NCBI GenBank assembly: GCA_905221615.1
Contig: CAJNDT010003246.1
Span: 84,501-148,500, forward strand
DNA from: Symbiodinium sp. CCMP2592
Taxonomy: Eukaryota > Sar > Dinophyceae > Suessiales > Symbiodiniaceae
Direction: 5' to 3'
DNA: 64,000 bases
Of the stretch, positions 50,447 to 61,519 are shown piece after piece. Below the pieces are notes generated by a model. The model ran no database searches. It saw nothing but the letters and a program-made list of their open reading frames with translations, and was not told the origin of the DNA. A program made the position numbers and the translations under genes. Each line of letters begins with the position of its first letter. Position 1 is the first letter of the stretch.

Positions 50447-50872
50447 TTGGTGGTCAGACATGACTCGCGTGCTCCCAGATACTTTCTCAAGAAGATGACT
50501 GGCCCGCCGAGAGTTTCGGCACAGGGGTCCAAGGCTATCGAGCATGGCTCAGAGCTCAACTCAGTTTACGGCAAGCTGATACCTAAAGGTCTGGTTTCGT
50601 TAGTTGATGCTTTGCCTGGCACTTTGGACGAGGGTTTCAAAGGAACCACGCATGTTTCATACGATCGTGCAGCAAGTCCTCAGTTTTCGTTCGGGTTTGC
50701 TTTGTGCGGAACCGCGGGTTCTTGGGCAGGTGTTCCTTTTGGTGTCGTTGCGAGCCGATCATTATTCAAACCCGGGGTTTCTCTTGGAGCAGCATATCGT
50801 TTATGCACTGTGCCTTGGAGTTCATCACCAAACCCTGATCCGGAACTTCGAAGCTTGCACCCTAGACCCTAA
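50447..50872 (+). CDS. Open frame, 141 codons, unknown
   Basis: Reads YFLKKMTGPPRVSAQGSKAI and SFGFALCGTAGSWAGVPFGV. An overlapping frame (50604-50879) also looks protein-like (HYSNPGFLLEQHIVYALCLG). One of the two may be an exon; no family recognised. TTTAGGG-type words start right after. Confidence 0.3.
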   Translation: MVVRHDSRAPRYFLKKMTGPPRVSAQGSKAIEHGSELNSVYGKLIPKGLVSLVDALPGTLDEGFKGTTHVSYDRAASPQFSFGFALCGTAGSWAGVPFGVVASRSLFKPGVSLGAAYRLCTVPWSSSPNPDPELRSLHPRP

Positions 50873-50964
50873 ACCCTAAACCCTAACCTTCAACCCTAAA
50901 ACTTCGACCCCGAAGCTAGGACTGCATGTCTGGCCAAGAGCAGCAGGTAGCTGCCAGAGTACTA

Positions 50965-51070
50965 CAGGGGCCTAAGTAATGACCTATACTATTTAGGGGG
51001 TTCCTTATTCTAACTTCTACCCAAATACTTATTCTAAAAGTATCAAGGCCTTTCTAGTAGCATACCAGTG
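50965..51070. mobile_element. Foldback-like element, family C
   Basis: CTACAGGGGCCTAAGTAATG at one end and a diverged complement (AAGGCCTTTCTAGTAG) at the other. Confidence 0.5.
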
Positions 51071-51410
51071 CCAGTGTAGGATGCCCTCATCCACCATAGC
51101 TCATGTTTCTCCATGTGGGGCGGGGACTTCAGGCCCGCATCTTCTTAAACCTTAAACCGTCCTAAACCCCTAAACCTCTTAAGAACCCTAAACCGAAACC
51201 CCTAAACCCTTAACCTCTTAAGAACCCGAAACCCCTAAACCCTGAGCCTCTTATGATCCTAAACGGCAAAATCGTTTTAGCCTCATGGACCTCTCGGTGC
51301 TGCGGGCTGGTCATAGACACCGCCGTCTCAGTGATTTTAATATCCGACTCGTCGAACTGCGTCGTCGGAGGCAAAAGGCTCGGAGCATGGTGCTTTGGGT
51401 TCACGTGGAG

Positions 51411-51484
51411 GGTCATACCCTACCCCTTTTTTAGGGTATCTAGTTTTATGGTTGGGAACCTTAATAAGAGGGGTAGGGTATGAG
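51411..51484. mobile_element. Small foldback element, family G
   Basis: Ends TCATACCCTACCCCT and AGGGGTAGGGTATGA, about 74 bp. Confidence 0.7.
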
Positions 51485-51573
51485 CCTATAGGTAGGGTCT
51501 AGGGTTTAGGGCTTGTCGGAGCAGTTCAAACGTTAGAGCTTTACGGCTTAGCGTGTTGTGACGCGGGTTAGGC

Positions 51574-51660
51574 CCCTAAACCCTAAACCCTAAACCCCAA
51601 AACCCTAAACCCTAAACCGTAAATGCTAAACCCTAAATGCGAAACCCTAAACCCCAAAGG
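51574..51660 (+). repeat. CCCTAAA cluster
   Basis: About eleven units with some ATGC variants (CCCTAAATGC). Confidence 0.88.
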
Positions 51661-51754
51661 TTCAGGTTAGGGCTCCAGGGCTTGAAGTTCACAGTTCACG
51701 ACTCCGTGTCCAGCTTCTCGGCCCCTTCCTGGGTTCTTGTTGAGGAACTAATTT

Positions 51755-51893
51755 CCAAGGGTATATAAAAGGAGGGACCCTTAAGAAGGACCTAGGTATA
51801 TACCCTTAATATAGCCATTATATACCCATTAGGTCGCCCATTACAGGGTAGGGGTTCCCCCTTAAGGGTCCCTCCTTTTCCCCTTTTGATAAT
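51755..51893. mobile_element. Foldback element, family F
   Basis: About 139 bp, with ends CAAGGGTATATAAAAGGAGG and CCTCCTTTTCCCCTTTTG. Confidence 0.72.
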
Positions 51894-52526
51894 CAGGTTA
51901 TCATGACAAGGGAGTTTAGCATCTGAAGACTGAGCCCTAAGCCCTCAAACCCAAATGCTGAACCCTAAACCCTGAAACACCCTAAAACCCAAATAAACAA
52001 CTCATAACCCGAAAAAGTCGCAGCTCTATTGTCCCGTCGGAGCTCGGATTGCGACTTGGGACTATGAGGCCTAACGCTTCCCCAGATCATAGCATCCTAA
52101 ACTTTAATAATCCTGATGCTGCTTCAAACTCCGACGAGGGCTTGGCGTTCAGGACCTCAAGGTTTCAAGTGCGGTTTGGTTGTTAAGGATTTCAAAGCGA
52201 ACGATAAGATTCCATTGGGATTTAGGGTTTGGGGTTTTACAGGGTTTTTTTAGTAGGCTTTTTTGGAACCTCGGGCTGAAACGCTTAACAATTCCTAGTC
52301 AAACCGCAGCCGCGTCCGCTGTACATGTTGAGCCGGAATCCTAAATCTAACTTACGCGCGACATCCCACAGGGGTGGACGTGGATTTGTTCCTGAATTGG
52401 GCTTTTCGGGACCGGGGGTTTGTGGGTGAGGGTCTGGGGTTTTGGGTTTAACTGTTTCATGCTGAGGTGCCGTTCCAAGGGGTTCCATGGTTTACATGAC
52501 CTAGATCTGAAACCCTGTGCCAGCAG

Positions 52527-52583
52527 GTCTCACTCAGCTACATGACGAATCCTGCAGAGGAGCTGTACGCAAACCCGGAGAGG
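52527..52583 (+). CDS. Candidate exon VSLSYMTNPAEELYANPER
   Basis: Acceptor gccagcag|g, phase 0. A GA donor at 52578 would give 51 bp. Could extend the mini-exon gene downstream. Confidence 0.35.
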
Positions 52584-53160
52584 GGCGTTCCAGGGGTTCC
52601 GAGTTGCATCCACGGCCCTCTAAATCTGAACCGCCAGCGCCAGCGACACCAACAAGCTCGTAACTATGTCATGTAACATAGTAAAGCCCTAAACCCTAGA
52701 CCCTACCTAGACGATGTCTATGTTTAATGCTGGAATGTACAACTGTACCTCCCAGTTCCTTGAAGCCAGGCAAGCAGCAAAGGGCATTCTGGGGAGACTT
52801 GAAAGGCCATGCGGTGTGCTATGCTAGCTTTAGGGTTTAGGGCTAGCTTTGTGACCACCGGTACTTTGCGATTTCGGCCGCCCTTCCCCTGCTGCTACCG
52901 GTTTTGTTACTGCTACAACGACCACGGCTGCGACCACGACCGGATACTCCCACTACTGCTGCCGCTTCCACTACGACGGCTACTGTCGCAGATGCGCCGG
53001 CAGTCTTTGTCGGAGAGCAAAACACATGTCTTATCGTGTCGACAAAGCCCTGTCAGAGGTATCACTCCCCTTGACGGGCCTAACAGTATACGATTCTGAG
53101 ACCATTGTGAGTTCGATGGTGGAAGCCAAAAGTAAATCCGAACCCCAGACCCCCAAACCC

Positions 53161-53283
53161 TACTTAAAGGATCATGGGACTTAGTAACTAGGGTTATAAT
53201 TAGGGTAACTATACTTATAACTACTTATAACCCAATTAAGGTACTTATAACCTTACTTACTAAGTCCCATGATCCTCCAAGTA
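53161..53283. mobile_element. Foldback element, family A
   Basis: About 123 bp, best-preserved copy with TACTT...AAGTA ends. Confidence 0.87.
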
Positions 53284-53588
53284 TTCTGAAACGAACCTCG
53301 ACAGACTGGACCCAAAACAGGAGACTTCCAGAAGCTGGGCGCAGTCCTAAGAGGCAGGGGGTGATTTCAGGTTTCGAGACTTAGACCACGCGTGAAGGCT
53401 GCTGCATTTGGGACAGCAGAGGGTCAATTGCCGGCCCTTTGATTTTCAAGGTAAACGCTAAACCCTAAACCCTAAACCCGTCAACTCTAAACCCTTATGG
53501 GTTTCGGGTTTAGGAGCCCCCGCATGGAAGCAAAGACGCAAAGGCCATTTGGCTTGAAGCTCCAGGTCCTGGAAGCAAAGTAGTGGCC

Positions 53589-54011
53589 ATGGACGGTCTG
53601 TTGACCTCAGCCCTGTCATGTAACCGACCCAATCTGGGGGAGGCCGAGGGCTTCCAACGCGCCTGGGACGAGCTGGAAGCGTGTGTGAGGGCGAGGGGAA
53701 TTCTAACGGGCCAGCAGATGGAAAAGTACGAGGCACACGGGTACTGCCTCGTCCGCATGGGGCCAAAAATTGTGGAGGAAGATTGTTACAAGACAACACC
53801 ATCCCAACGGCGTGCAGGACAGGCTGATCTTAACACTTGGGCCGATTTGGCCCTTCTTGCCGTAGCCCGCGAGTTGGTCATCCTCCGTCCTGGCGAAGTC
53901 TGCAACGTCCAAAGTTTCGAAGAGCTGTACGGTGGGAGACTCATTTCGGTCCGCTCCTCATTCAGGCTGGAGTTTGCATCTGGCAGGATCGATTTTCAGC
54001 CCTCGTTTTAG
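53589..54011 (+). CDS. Hypothetical protein or exon, 140 codons
   Basis: ATG at 53589, stop TAG at 54009. The peptide has normal composition and plausible secondary structure (GQQMEKYEAHGYCLVRMGPK; WADLALLAVARELVILRPGE; SFEELYGGRLISVRSSFRLE). It opens the only ~3.5 kb of the window's right half without telomere-like words. No family recognised; may be one exon of a larger gene. Confidence 0.42.
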   Translation: MDGLLTSALSCNRPNLGEAEGFQRAWDELEACVRARGILTGQQMEKYEAHGYCLVRMGPKIVEEDCYKTTPSQRRAGQADLNTWADLALLAVARELVILRPGEVCNVQSFEELYGGRLISVRSSFRLEFASGRIDFQPSF

Positions 54012-54599
54012 CTAGTTGTCGTGTGTGTCCCAACACCACTGAGGACATAATCCCCGAAGTGCATCATGTCGACTTCAATGGCACTGAGCGTCGGAGAGAT
54101 CACACGAAGGAGCCCCATGTTCAAGTTGAAGACTCCATGTGGCCAGTGGCAGATACGGTAGTCGGGCTTCAGGCTACCCACCCGCGCAGCCCTCACCCCA
54201 ACGACGCATGTGGTCACCCCACCCCACCCTACCCTACTGTTGACTTGTGGGGCTATGCGGTGCTTTGGTTGCTAGGCTGTCCATCATGCTTGAACTTGAC
54301 TTGGGATCGGAGTGTTTGGACTTAGTCTTGCAACGCTGGAGTATGGGCCAGTGAGGGCCCATGAAGCCCAACCAGCCGCTGTCTAATCTGGCTGCACTTG
54401 CGGCTGGCAGGAACAGGAGGCACCCATGAGACTGCACGTGGATGATGCAGACCACATGTGCCGACCGCCGATCCAGCTGCTTCTGGGAATCATTAATGCA
54501 GCTTGGATGAGCTGCAAGCGGATGTGTGGGATTCGGGGGAGACAGAGTTGTGCGGTAAAGCAGATCAGACTGGCCTAAACAATGCCAGGTTAACCAGAC

Positions 54600-55103
54600 T
54601 CCAACATCGGTGGCACTGGTGCCGCCGGAAGAAGAGCTTCTAGCGGCGGGCGTCCGGGTCGATCTCCTCCGACAGCCTTTGTTCCTTCACCATCCGCCGA
54701 CCATTGGTTGCAATATTTTTTCTGTCGATGCAGTCGACTGGGCCGGAGTGTCCCTTTGTAGTGTTGCAAGCTTGAGCCAAGGAGCATCACCTCAGTATCT
54801 GCGGTTACACCCAGGCCCGTCCTTTTTGGGCCGAAGGACAGGCCAAGAATCCAAGCAGACGTGAAGTCTACGCGGGGTATTAGACCAGACGCCGCCGAGG
54901 CCGGGTACACAGAGATCGAAACGCCTAGCAGCATAGTGTATGAACACTATGCAGCACACATGATGAACCGTTGCAAGAGTGAACTCTGCAGGCTTGGGAG
55001 GACCTGCACAGAGTCCTCCAGAAAAAGACCCGCTTCTTTGCTGCAACATGCTGCCCACAGGGCAGCTCATGGTAGCAACACTTTGGGCAGTACTCCGGAG
55101 TAG
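54600..55103 (+). CDS. Open frames in the repeat-poor island, unknown
   Basis: Two + strand frames: 54610-54864 (VPPEEELLAAGVRVDLLRQP; GCNIFSVDAVDWAGVSLC) and 54861-55103 (RPDAAEAGYTEIETPSSIVY). Their overlap and the frame change suggest exons of one gene, or a decayed gene. No family recognised. Confidence 0.3.
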
Positions 55104-55265
55104 TTGTCATCAGTCAGATGATGTGGGGTCTTGAGATGATTCCGGGTATACCTTTTGCCCTACCACATGCTGCTTCTTCCTGTTCTGAGGCTTCGTTTCA
55201 TTGGCGCCAGGAGACGTGCTCGTGGCTTGAGCTGATTTGAGAGTCACGGCTTTGCAGTCCTTAGG

Positions 55266-55706
55266 GTGCCATGTTCCGAGAGGGAGGCGCTAATGCAGTC
55301 TTCAGTTTGGGATGAAGTCTGCAGCATCACGGCCCTGAACCTTAAAGCGTTTTTTCTAAGGTTCTTGACAATACACGAGTGCTTCACGGACGGGGAAGCC
55401 TGCAGCCAGTGGCAGACTCCGGGAACCGCCGCACCCTGGTTGGGCTTTCGTCGTCTGCGGTGCTTGTGGATTGTGGATGCGGATGTCATTTTCCAGCCCA
55501 GGATGGGTCAAACGGTTATGGTTGGCAGGCAGTGCGGCCGAGAAAACACTGGCTACATGTCACAATCCTCTTCAACGACATCCGCGACGCTTGGCTGCAT
55601 TGTCATGAGCAAGGGTCCCATGCAGCTCAACGCTGCAGATTTGGAGTCTTCACTTGAGGCGTGTTCAGTCGGCAAATGGCCTACGACCGGACAAAACACA
55701 TGCTGA
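55266..55706 (+). CDS. Open frame, 146 codons, unknown
   Basis: Reads SITALNLKAFFLRFLTIHEC and RRLRCLWIVDADVIFQPRMG. An overlapping frame (55379-55657) reads RPRKHWLHVTILFNDIRDAW and looks equally good. Frame choice cannot be made from one copy. Confidence 0.3.
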   Translation: MPCSEREALMQSSVWDEVCSITALNLKAFFLRFLTIHECFTDGEACSQWQTPGTAAPWLGFRRLRCLWIVDADVIFQPRMGQTVMVGRQCGRENTGYMSQSSSTTSATLGCIVMSKGPMQLNAADLESSLEACSVGKWPTTGQNTC

Positions 55707-56426
55707 GTCCTATGGAGCACTTCTGAGATTAATTTGCAACTGCTGCAGCTTATAGTTTTTTATGCAAGCCGGCTAATGCAGGAATTTCGTGCAATATGCA
55801 AGAGCGTCGAACTTGCGTGGTCTGTAGAGAGGAGCTGCAGAAACGCTCACAACATAACACTGCGCCCTTGTTTCTCTTACTTGCGTGATAAGAGAGGGCA
55901 GAAACGCTCCGTCCCTTGTTTCTCTTACGTCCACTTGTTTCTCTTTTCTGTCACTCGCTTGGAGCTATCCATGCGCGGAAAAACTTATGCCATTGGTCGG
56001 AATCCACCAAGGATTGAAAGGCCAGGCAAGCCTGAGACTTGGAAGGAGTGACTTTCAAGCTCGCAGGGGAGCTCGTCCTACCTTCTGCTAATCTGCGGCC
56101 TTGAGCGGGCTCTGATGTCTTCGTCGCAGTGTACCAGGAGTCCATGCAGATATGCAGGAAGTTTGAGATGGGCCGTAAGCTGTTCCGCCCACTAGGTTGA
56201 GAATCAGAGGTTCCAGCTTCCGAGACACAATCATGTAGTTCAGTTAGTTGAGTAGTTCTGCACTTGTGGATTCCTAAATGCGACCCGGCCACGAAGACAA
56301 GTGAGAGATCTATACGCACGTATAGAGCCGCTGTGAACACATCCGGTTCAGCATGTATGGAAAACCCAACTTCACCCAACAACTATTAATCTGACATCCG
56401 CACTGCCAGGTAGCCGAGAAGCTCCT

Positions 56427-56825
56427 TTGATAACAGTAGTCGGGATCTTGCCGCCAGCCATGGGAAAGCGCCGCTGCCGCCCGCCCTGGGCCAAGGAGAG
56501 CAGCAGGTATCTCCGCGTGGGCATGGAGGATGAGGTGTTGTTGTACCAGGATTTTGGTAGCACTTGCGATACCACTTGTCAGAGGAGCCCGATGTGCAAG
56601 GCAAGCCTGATGACCAGCCTGGTGCATAGTTTTCGGCATCATCTAACAGTCTCCTACCAGAAGTATGGCCCCCCCATTTTCCATTCTGCCTCAGCTATTC
56701 CAAGATGCTTCAGTCCTTCGACCGAATGCTCGCAGAGTCCCACCAAGCCTGGGATCAGGGGGGCATTGCCTGGCGAGTGTCTGGACCAGACCAGCGCAGA
56801 TGGCCGCTTCCCCACAGGCGGGTGA
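56427..56825 (+). CDS. Open frame, 132 codons, unknown
   Basis: Reads SRYLRVGMEDEVLLYQDFGS. A partly overlapping frame at 56705 reads FDRMLAESHQAWDQGGIAWR. Possibly two exons of an unrecognised gene. Confidence 0.28.
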   Translation: MITVVGILPPAMGKRRCRPPWAKESSRYLRVGMEDEVLLYQDFGSTCDTTCQRSPMCKASLMTSLVHSFRHHLTVSYQKYGPPIFHSASAIPRCFSPSTECSQSPTKPGIRGALPGECLDQTSADGRFPTGG

Positions 56826-56924
56826 ATGCGGGTTGTTTTCTCGTGCGCTTGACTCCTCGCCCCCGAAGCCTTGAGAACCGCTTACCAATCACACGATCCT
56901 CTTACAGCCGTTGGTCTTGTGCTG

Positions 56925-57528
56925 TTGTTGTGATTACTAAACCTACTCGTATTATTTCTATTAGTATTGTTACTATTAGTACTACTAGTATTGTTAGTAG
57001 TATTGGTGTTTGTGTTAGAGGTCGTATTAGTTTGATAATCAGCATTCGCATTAGTACTAGTATTAGTGAGTATTCGTTTGAGTATTCGTTTTTGGCACTA
57101 GAGTTAGTATTAGTACTAGTACATGTAGTAGTACTGCTGGTATAACCAGGCATATTAAGACTACTGCTATTGTTAGTGTTCGTGTTATTCTGACCACTAC
57201 CGTTATTGTTATTGTTATCATTATCATTCTCGCTATGGTTATTGTTGCCTTTATTGTTATTGTTACTGTTACTGTTGTCGGTATTGTTATTGTTATTGTT
57301 ATGACTATTGAGATCAAGGTTGTTGATATCATGATTACTGTTATCATTGTTATTCTTGTACTTGCCTTAGTTCTTATTAGTATAGTTTGGACGGTCAGGG
57401 TGATTAGAAGGTATTTGTATCTTTGCTGCTACTGTTATTGTCATGCTATTAGTGTTGTTGTTGCTATTCGTATGACCATTTGCATTCTTGCTGCTGTTTT
57501 TTGTTATTGCTATTTCTTTCTTTTTATT
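56925..57528 (+). repeat. Degenerate trinucleotide tract (RTT-rich)
   Basis: About 600 bp dominated by ATT, GTT, ACT and AGT triplets without a clean period. It leads directly into the pure repeat at 57529 and is probably an older, decayed part of the same tract. Confidence 0.75.
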
Positions 57529-57847
<319 letters not shown>

Positions 57848-58067
57848 GTTTAAGAGGTCAAACCGCAGCCCCGAGCAGCCGCGTGCTCGGCAACACCATC
57901 CTTCAAGCACTGTGAGCCATCCGAACAGTGGACAAATGTAGAGGTTGCCATAAGCGATATACCAGCCATTTATGTGAGTGTTCAGTCATGTCTGCATCAT
58001 GAGCGTGTTGCCATGTTACGTTGGCATACTTGATTATGTGCTTAGTTGACTGTGCATGCATGCAGGT

Positions 58068-58215
58068 ACGCGTGCATGAATGTAGGCAGGTAGGCAGGTC
58101 GGCAGGGCGGGCAAATCGGTAGGCAGGCCGGTAGGAAGGTACACAGGTAAGCAGCTGGGCAGATGAACAGGATAGGTCGCCAGGCAGGCAGGCCGGCAGA
58201 CAAGGAGGTAGTCAG
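58068..58215 (+). repeat. GGCAGGTA-type imperfect repeat
   Basis: Recurrent AGGCAGGT/AGGCCGGT octamers over about 150 bases. Minus-strand open frames here are low-complexity artefacts. Confidence 0.8.
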
Positions 58216-58892
58216 GTATGCATGCAGTCCGATGATGAATATCTTCAAGCAGGTATGTAAGCTTACTTCCTTGTTGCAAGATCTCCTGTGAGAAAGCTTG
58301 CACATGGGCGCTAGCTTTGGACATGCAGTTTCCTCCACAGCACACCGTTCTCAACAGGCTGACAAGCCTGAATACCTGGTAACAGTTGGTCCCTTATCAT
58401 GCCTGTGCAGATAGAGCGTATCGTGCCTTGAAATCCTCAGAACCCTAGTCCAGCAGTTTATGTAGCAGCTTTCTCGATGTTTGGCTTGGACATGCTAGAA
58501 ACCCTAAACCCTAAACCGCTAGAAACCGAAGCACCGACAGTCCTCCGTGCAGGCACGACGGTGCAAAAAGAGCAGCGGCGTGGCCTGATGTGGGAGTTTC
58601 AGAAATAGGGGGGCCCTAATAAAGGGATCCTTTACGGGTTCCTCAAAGGGATCTATAAGGGCGCTATAAAGGGTTTAGGGTTTAGAGTTTCCGAAAATAG
58701 GGGACCCAATTATAGTACGCCTAAATAGTAGGATCCTTATTATTAGGACCCCAAAGTAAGGTACCTTGGGATGCATTCGGGTGTTGTTTCGGGCAATCGT
58801 GGCACAGGTTTGAGCTTGTTAGGGGTCGGGCTGACATCACCCAACTTCGCAGCTAGTGGTCTCACCCTCGGGTATCTGGGGGTGCCAGTGAG

Positions 58893-59002
58893 TACCCAGA
58901 GACTCCAAAACCCCCTACTTAAGGAATATACATTAATTCCTATTAGGGTTCCTATTATGCTTGAAGTTATACTCCTTAATTAACGGATTTTGGAGTCTGG
59001 GT
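58893..59002. mobile_element. Foldback element, family H
   Basis: Ends ACCCAGAGACTCCAAAA and TTTTGGAGTCTGGGT, about 110 bp. A one-ended relative lies at 60190-60252. Confidence 0.72.
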
Positions 59003-59625
59003 GTAGAAAACTAAACCTTGGGTACGGCCCACACTCAGTAATAGTTGAATAATATTCATAATACAGATAGTGTAGGACCTTCATAGTAGCCCTATTATAG
59101 ACTCTTACTGTATGGGGGCCGTACCTAAACTAAACCGCAGAGCGCCAGAGTCGCAAGCTGCCAGGTTCGTCTTCGTCCCGCAAATGGATACGGCAGCCGC
59201 TGGATTTTTCAAGGGATCTGCTTTGCGTCAGCAGAAGGCCCACTTCCGGGTTTGGGGAGCAGAGGGTTTCGGGTTAGCGGACAAGGGGATCAAGCTGGTT
59301 TTAAATTTAGGGCAGACCACAGGAGGGTTTAAGATTCACAGGATTAGTTCTCGGACAGGGTTGGTTGGTCCGTAAACTCCTTTTGCAGGGGTGCCTCAAA
59401 GCGATGTGTGGGGTCCCTTCCTCCATGATCGAGAATCGAGAGAGTGGCCGAGATTGGCACGGTGAGACCCTAAGTCCAAAGCCCTCGTGAGATTCGATGG
59501 TACCTCTAAGCCATGAGACTGTCGTCCGACATCTAGACGTCCGCATCCAGACGGAAGGCCTAACCCTCGACCTCAAAAGGTTTAAGCTTTAGGGTTTAGG
59601 CTTTAGAGAAGAGTTTAGGGAACCT

Positions 59626-59850
59626 GTGCTGTCCATTCTTTGACTCATCCTTCTGCTTCGGAGCTTGCTGCAATTTGTGCAGGACCAGGTGCCATTCTCG
59701 CTCTTCGAGTGGGCCGATCCTCAAAAGCAGGACCTTTCCTCTATCGTCTGCAGGATTTCGCGCTTCGAATTTTGGAAGTTTGCGTGATGGTTCTAACGTC
59801 TGAGCTCTGAAGCATCGAAGCAGCGGTCTGATAGGTCGGTTTCCTGAAGC
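59626..59850 (-). CDS. Candidate exon of a minus-strand gene
   Basis: Read on the minus strand it starts after catgttgcag| and gives ASGNRPIRPLLRCFRAQTLE, then DDRGKVLLLRIGPLEEREWH and LVLHKLQQAPKQKDESKNGQ. It joins in phase 0 to the exon 60160-59964 through a GC donor. Basic, soluble-looking domain. Confidence 0.45.
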
Positions 59851-59963
59851 CTGCAACATGAGGACTTGACAGGAGCATGAGGTTTTGGTAAGAGACTTAC
59901 CCTGCAGTAGTTTATACCGAAGACTCGAGCAGCATGTACCACAGCAGCTTCTCCTTATTGTGC

Positions 59964-60160
59964 AGGTCCCGCCGCCAATGTCTGAAGTTCTGAATCCGCA
60001 CTAGCGATGAAGACAGCCACAATTTGTGGGATCAGCCCCATGCAAGCCAGAGTAGCCAAAGAGACAACGGGCAGCATCCAGAAGCACCATCTGCACTTAC
60101 CATACCAAAGTATACGGTATACGAAGTATCCTAGACATTCCCTAAACCTCACACTGCTGC
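59964..60160 (-). CDS. Candidate membrane-segment exon, minus strand
   Basis: Reads GYFVYRILWYGKCRWCFWML, then PVVSLATLACMGLIPQIVAV, a good membrane helix, and SADSELQTLAAGP. A GC donor follows (cct|GCac on the minus strand). A further exon upstream (KKRSSQLKKPVAG, near 60440-60480, GT donor) is possible. No family recognised. Confidence 0.45.
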
Positions 60161-60536
60161 AATCACACTCTCGCCCCCTTACTTTCTTTCAGGGTTCCCA
60201 TTATGAGTTAAGGTATATTCCTGAATTAAGGGCTTTTGGAGTTTCTGGGTCAACTGGAACTCCTCTAGGTCTGACAGGAACCCATCTTTCTCTTTCTGTG
60301 GTCTGCGGTTCCTTATAAAAAACTATCCACCACCAAAAAAGGGAGCCCTTCTGGTTTCTAGATTACTGGGGATCCCATAGTCCTCAAAGGGAGCACTGGC
60401 GCGAGGAGGCGCCGAAGGCTCTCAGACCGATTCTCACCCCGCGACCGGCTTCTTCAGCTGCGAGGATCGTTTCTTGTTTGTTTGTGGCCCTTCGACTGCT
60501 TTAGGGTTTAGGGTTCATGGTTTACAAGATCTAGGG

Positions 60537-60782
60537 CCCCTAAAGCCTAAACCCTAAACCCTAAACCCTAAACCCCAAGATCTAGGGTTTAGGGGAGTGG
60601 GTGGGCGAACTAGTCTTAGGGTTTCAGGTGGCAGGGGGTTCAGGGTTCAGGCTTCAGGCCCCCAGCATTTACTGTAGGAGCCTCGAGAAGCTCAGAAACA
60701 GCTTTCCTTAAAGTTTAAAGTTGGGGTTTAGGGTTTAGGGTTTAGGGTTTAAGGTTTAGGGTTTAGGGTTTAGGGATTTAAA
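60537..60782 (+). repeat. CCCTAAA and TTTAGGG clusters
   Basis: CCCTAAA at 60544-60574 and TTTAGGG at 60722-60780, in opposite orientations. Confidence 0.87.
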
Positions 60783-60969
60783 GTCTTGCTTGTTGAGTAT
60801 TTTTAGGAGAACGTGAACCAGATCTTTCTGCGTAATCAAGCAGATGCTGTGTGTTCCATAGGGGTATGAGCTCCACGGTGTCAGGTTGAATTTTGGAGGG
60901 TATTAGTTTGTCGACACGTTGGGTCGGGCCCATTGCTGCAGCTCCCACAGCGCAGAGCACTCGACCCAT
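60778..60969 (-). CDS. Short minus-strand open frame
   Basis: Reads DKLIPSKIQPDTVELIPLWN and TQHLLDYAERSGSRSPKN. It lies upstream, in transcription order, of the candidate minus-strand exons and may belong to the same gene. Confidence 0.25.
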   Translation of the reverse strand: MGRVLCAVGAAAMGPTQRVDKLIPSKIQPDTVELIPLWNTQHLLDYAERSGSRSPKNTQQARL

Positions 60970-61317
60970 CCTTAGTAGTAGAATAGGTAAGCTTCCACCT
61001 CTATGGTCTATGGGGTATTGTAAGCCTGTAAGCCCGAAAACATCCCAAAGGTTAACCCATAGTTACCCCAGGATGCTGGACAACTCTAAAGCACGTATGT
61101 TGCATGATTTTCTCTGCGGCACCGCAACGTCACAGCAAGCTCCAAACCCAAAACCCTAAACCCAAAACCTACACAAAACCTTACTATAGAAGACGAACAA
61201 TTACCAATATTATCCCCTTCGGGGTCCTTGTGATAATTCTAGTAAAAAGGAGCCCAAAACCCTATTCTAACCCCCTACACTACACCCCCCAAACCAGGAA
61301 CCGTGCACCCTAGACCC

Positions 61318-61512
61318 GCAACCCGTAAAACCCTACCCTAAAACCCTTCACCCGTAAACCCTACAACCTAAACCCCTAAACCCTAAACCCTTCACCCCTA
61401 AACCCTACACCCCTTAAAACCCCTACACCCTACACCCCCTAAACCCCTAAACCCCTACATCCTACACCCCCTAAACCCCAAAACCCCTACACCCTACACC
61501 CCCTAAACCCCA
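61318..61512 (+). repeat. CCCTACACCCCTAAA array
   Basis: Mixed CCCTAAA and CCCTACAC units giving a longer, irregular ~30-base period (ACACCCCCTAAACCCC). Confidence 0.85.
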
Positions 61513-61519
61513 GAGTTGC

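Noticed and set aside
58034-58354. Minus-strand Pro/Cys-rich frames of about 100 codons
   Set aside because: Translation of the AGGCAGGT-type repeat.
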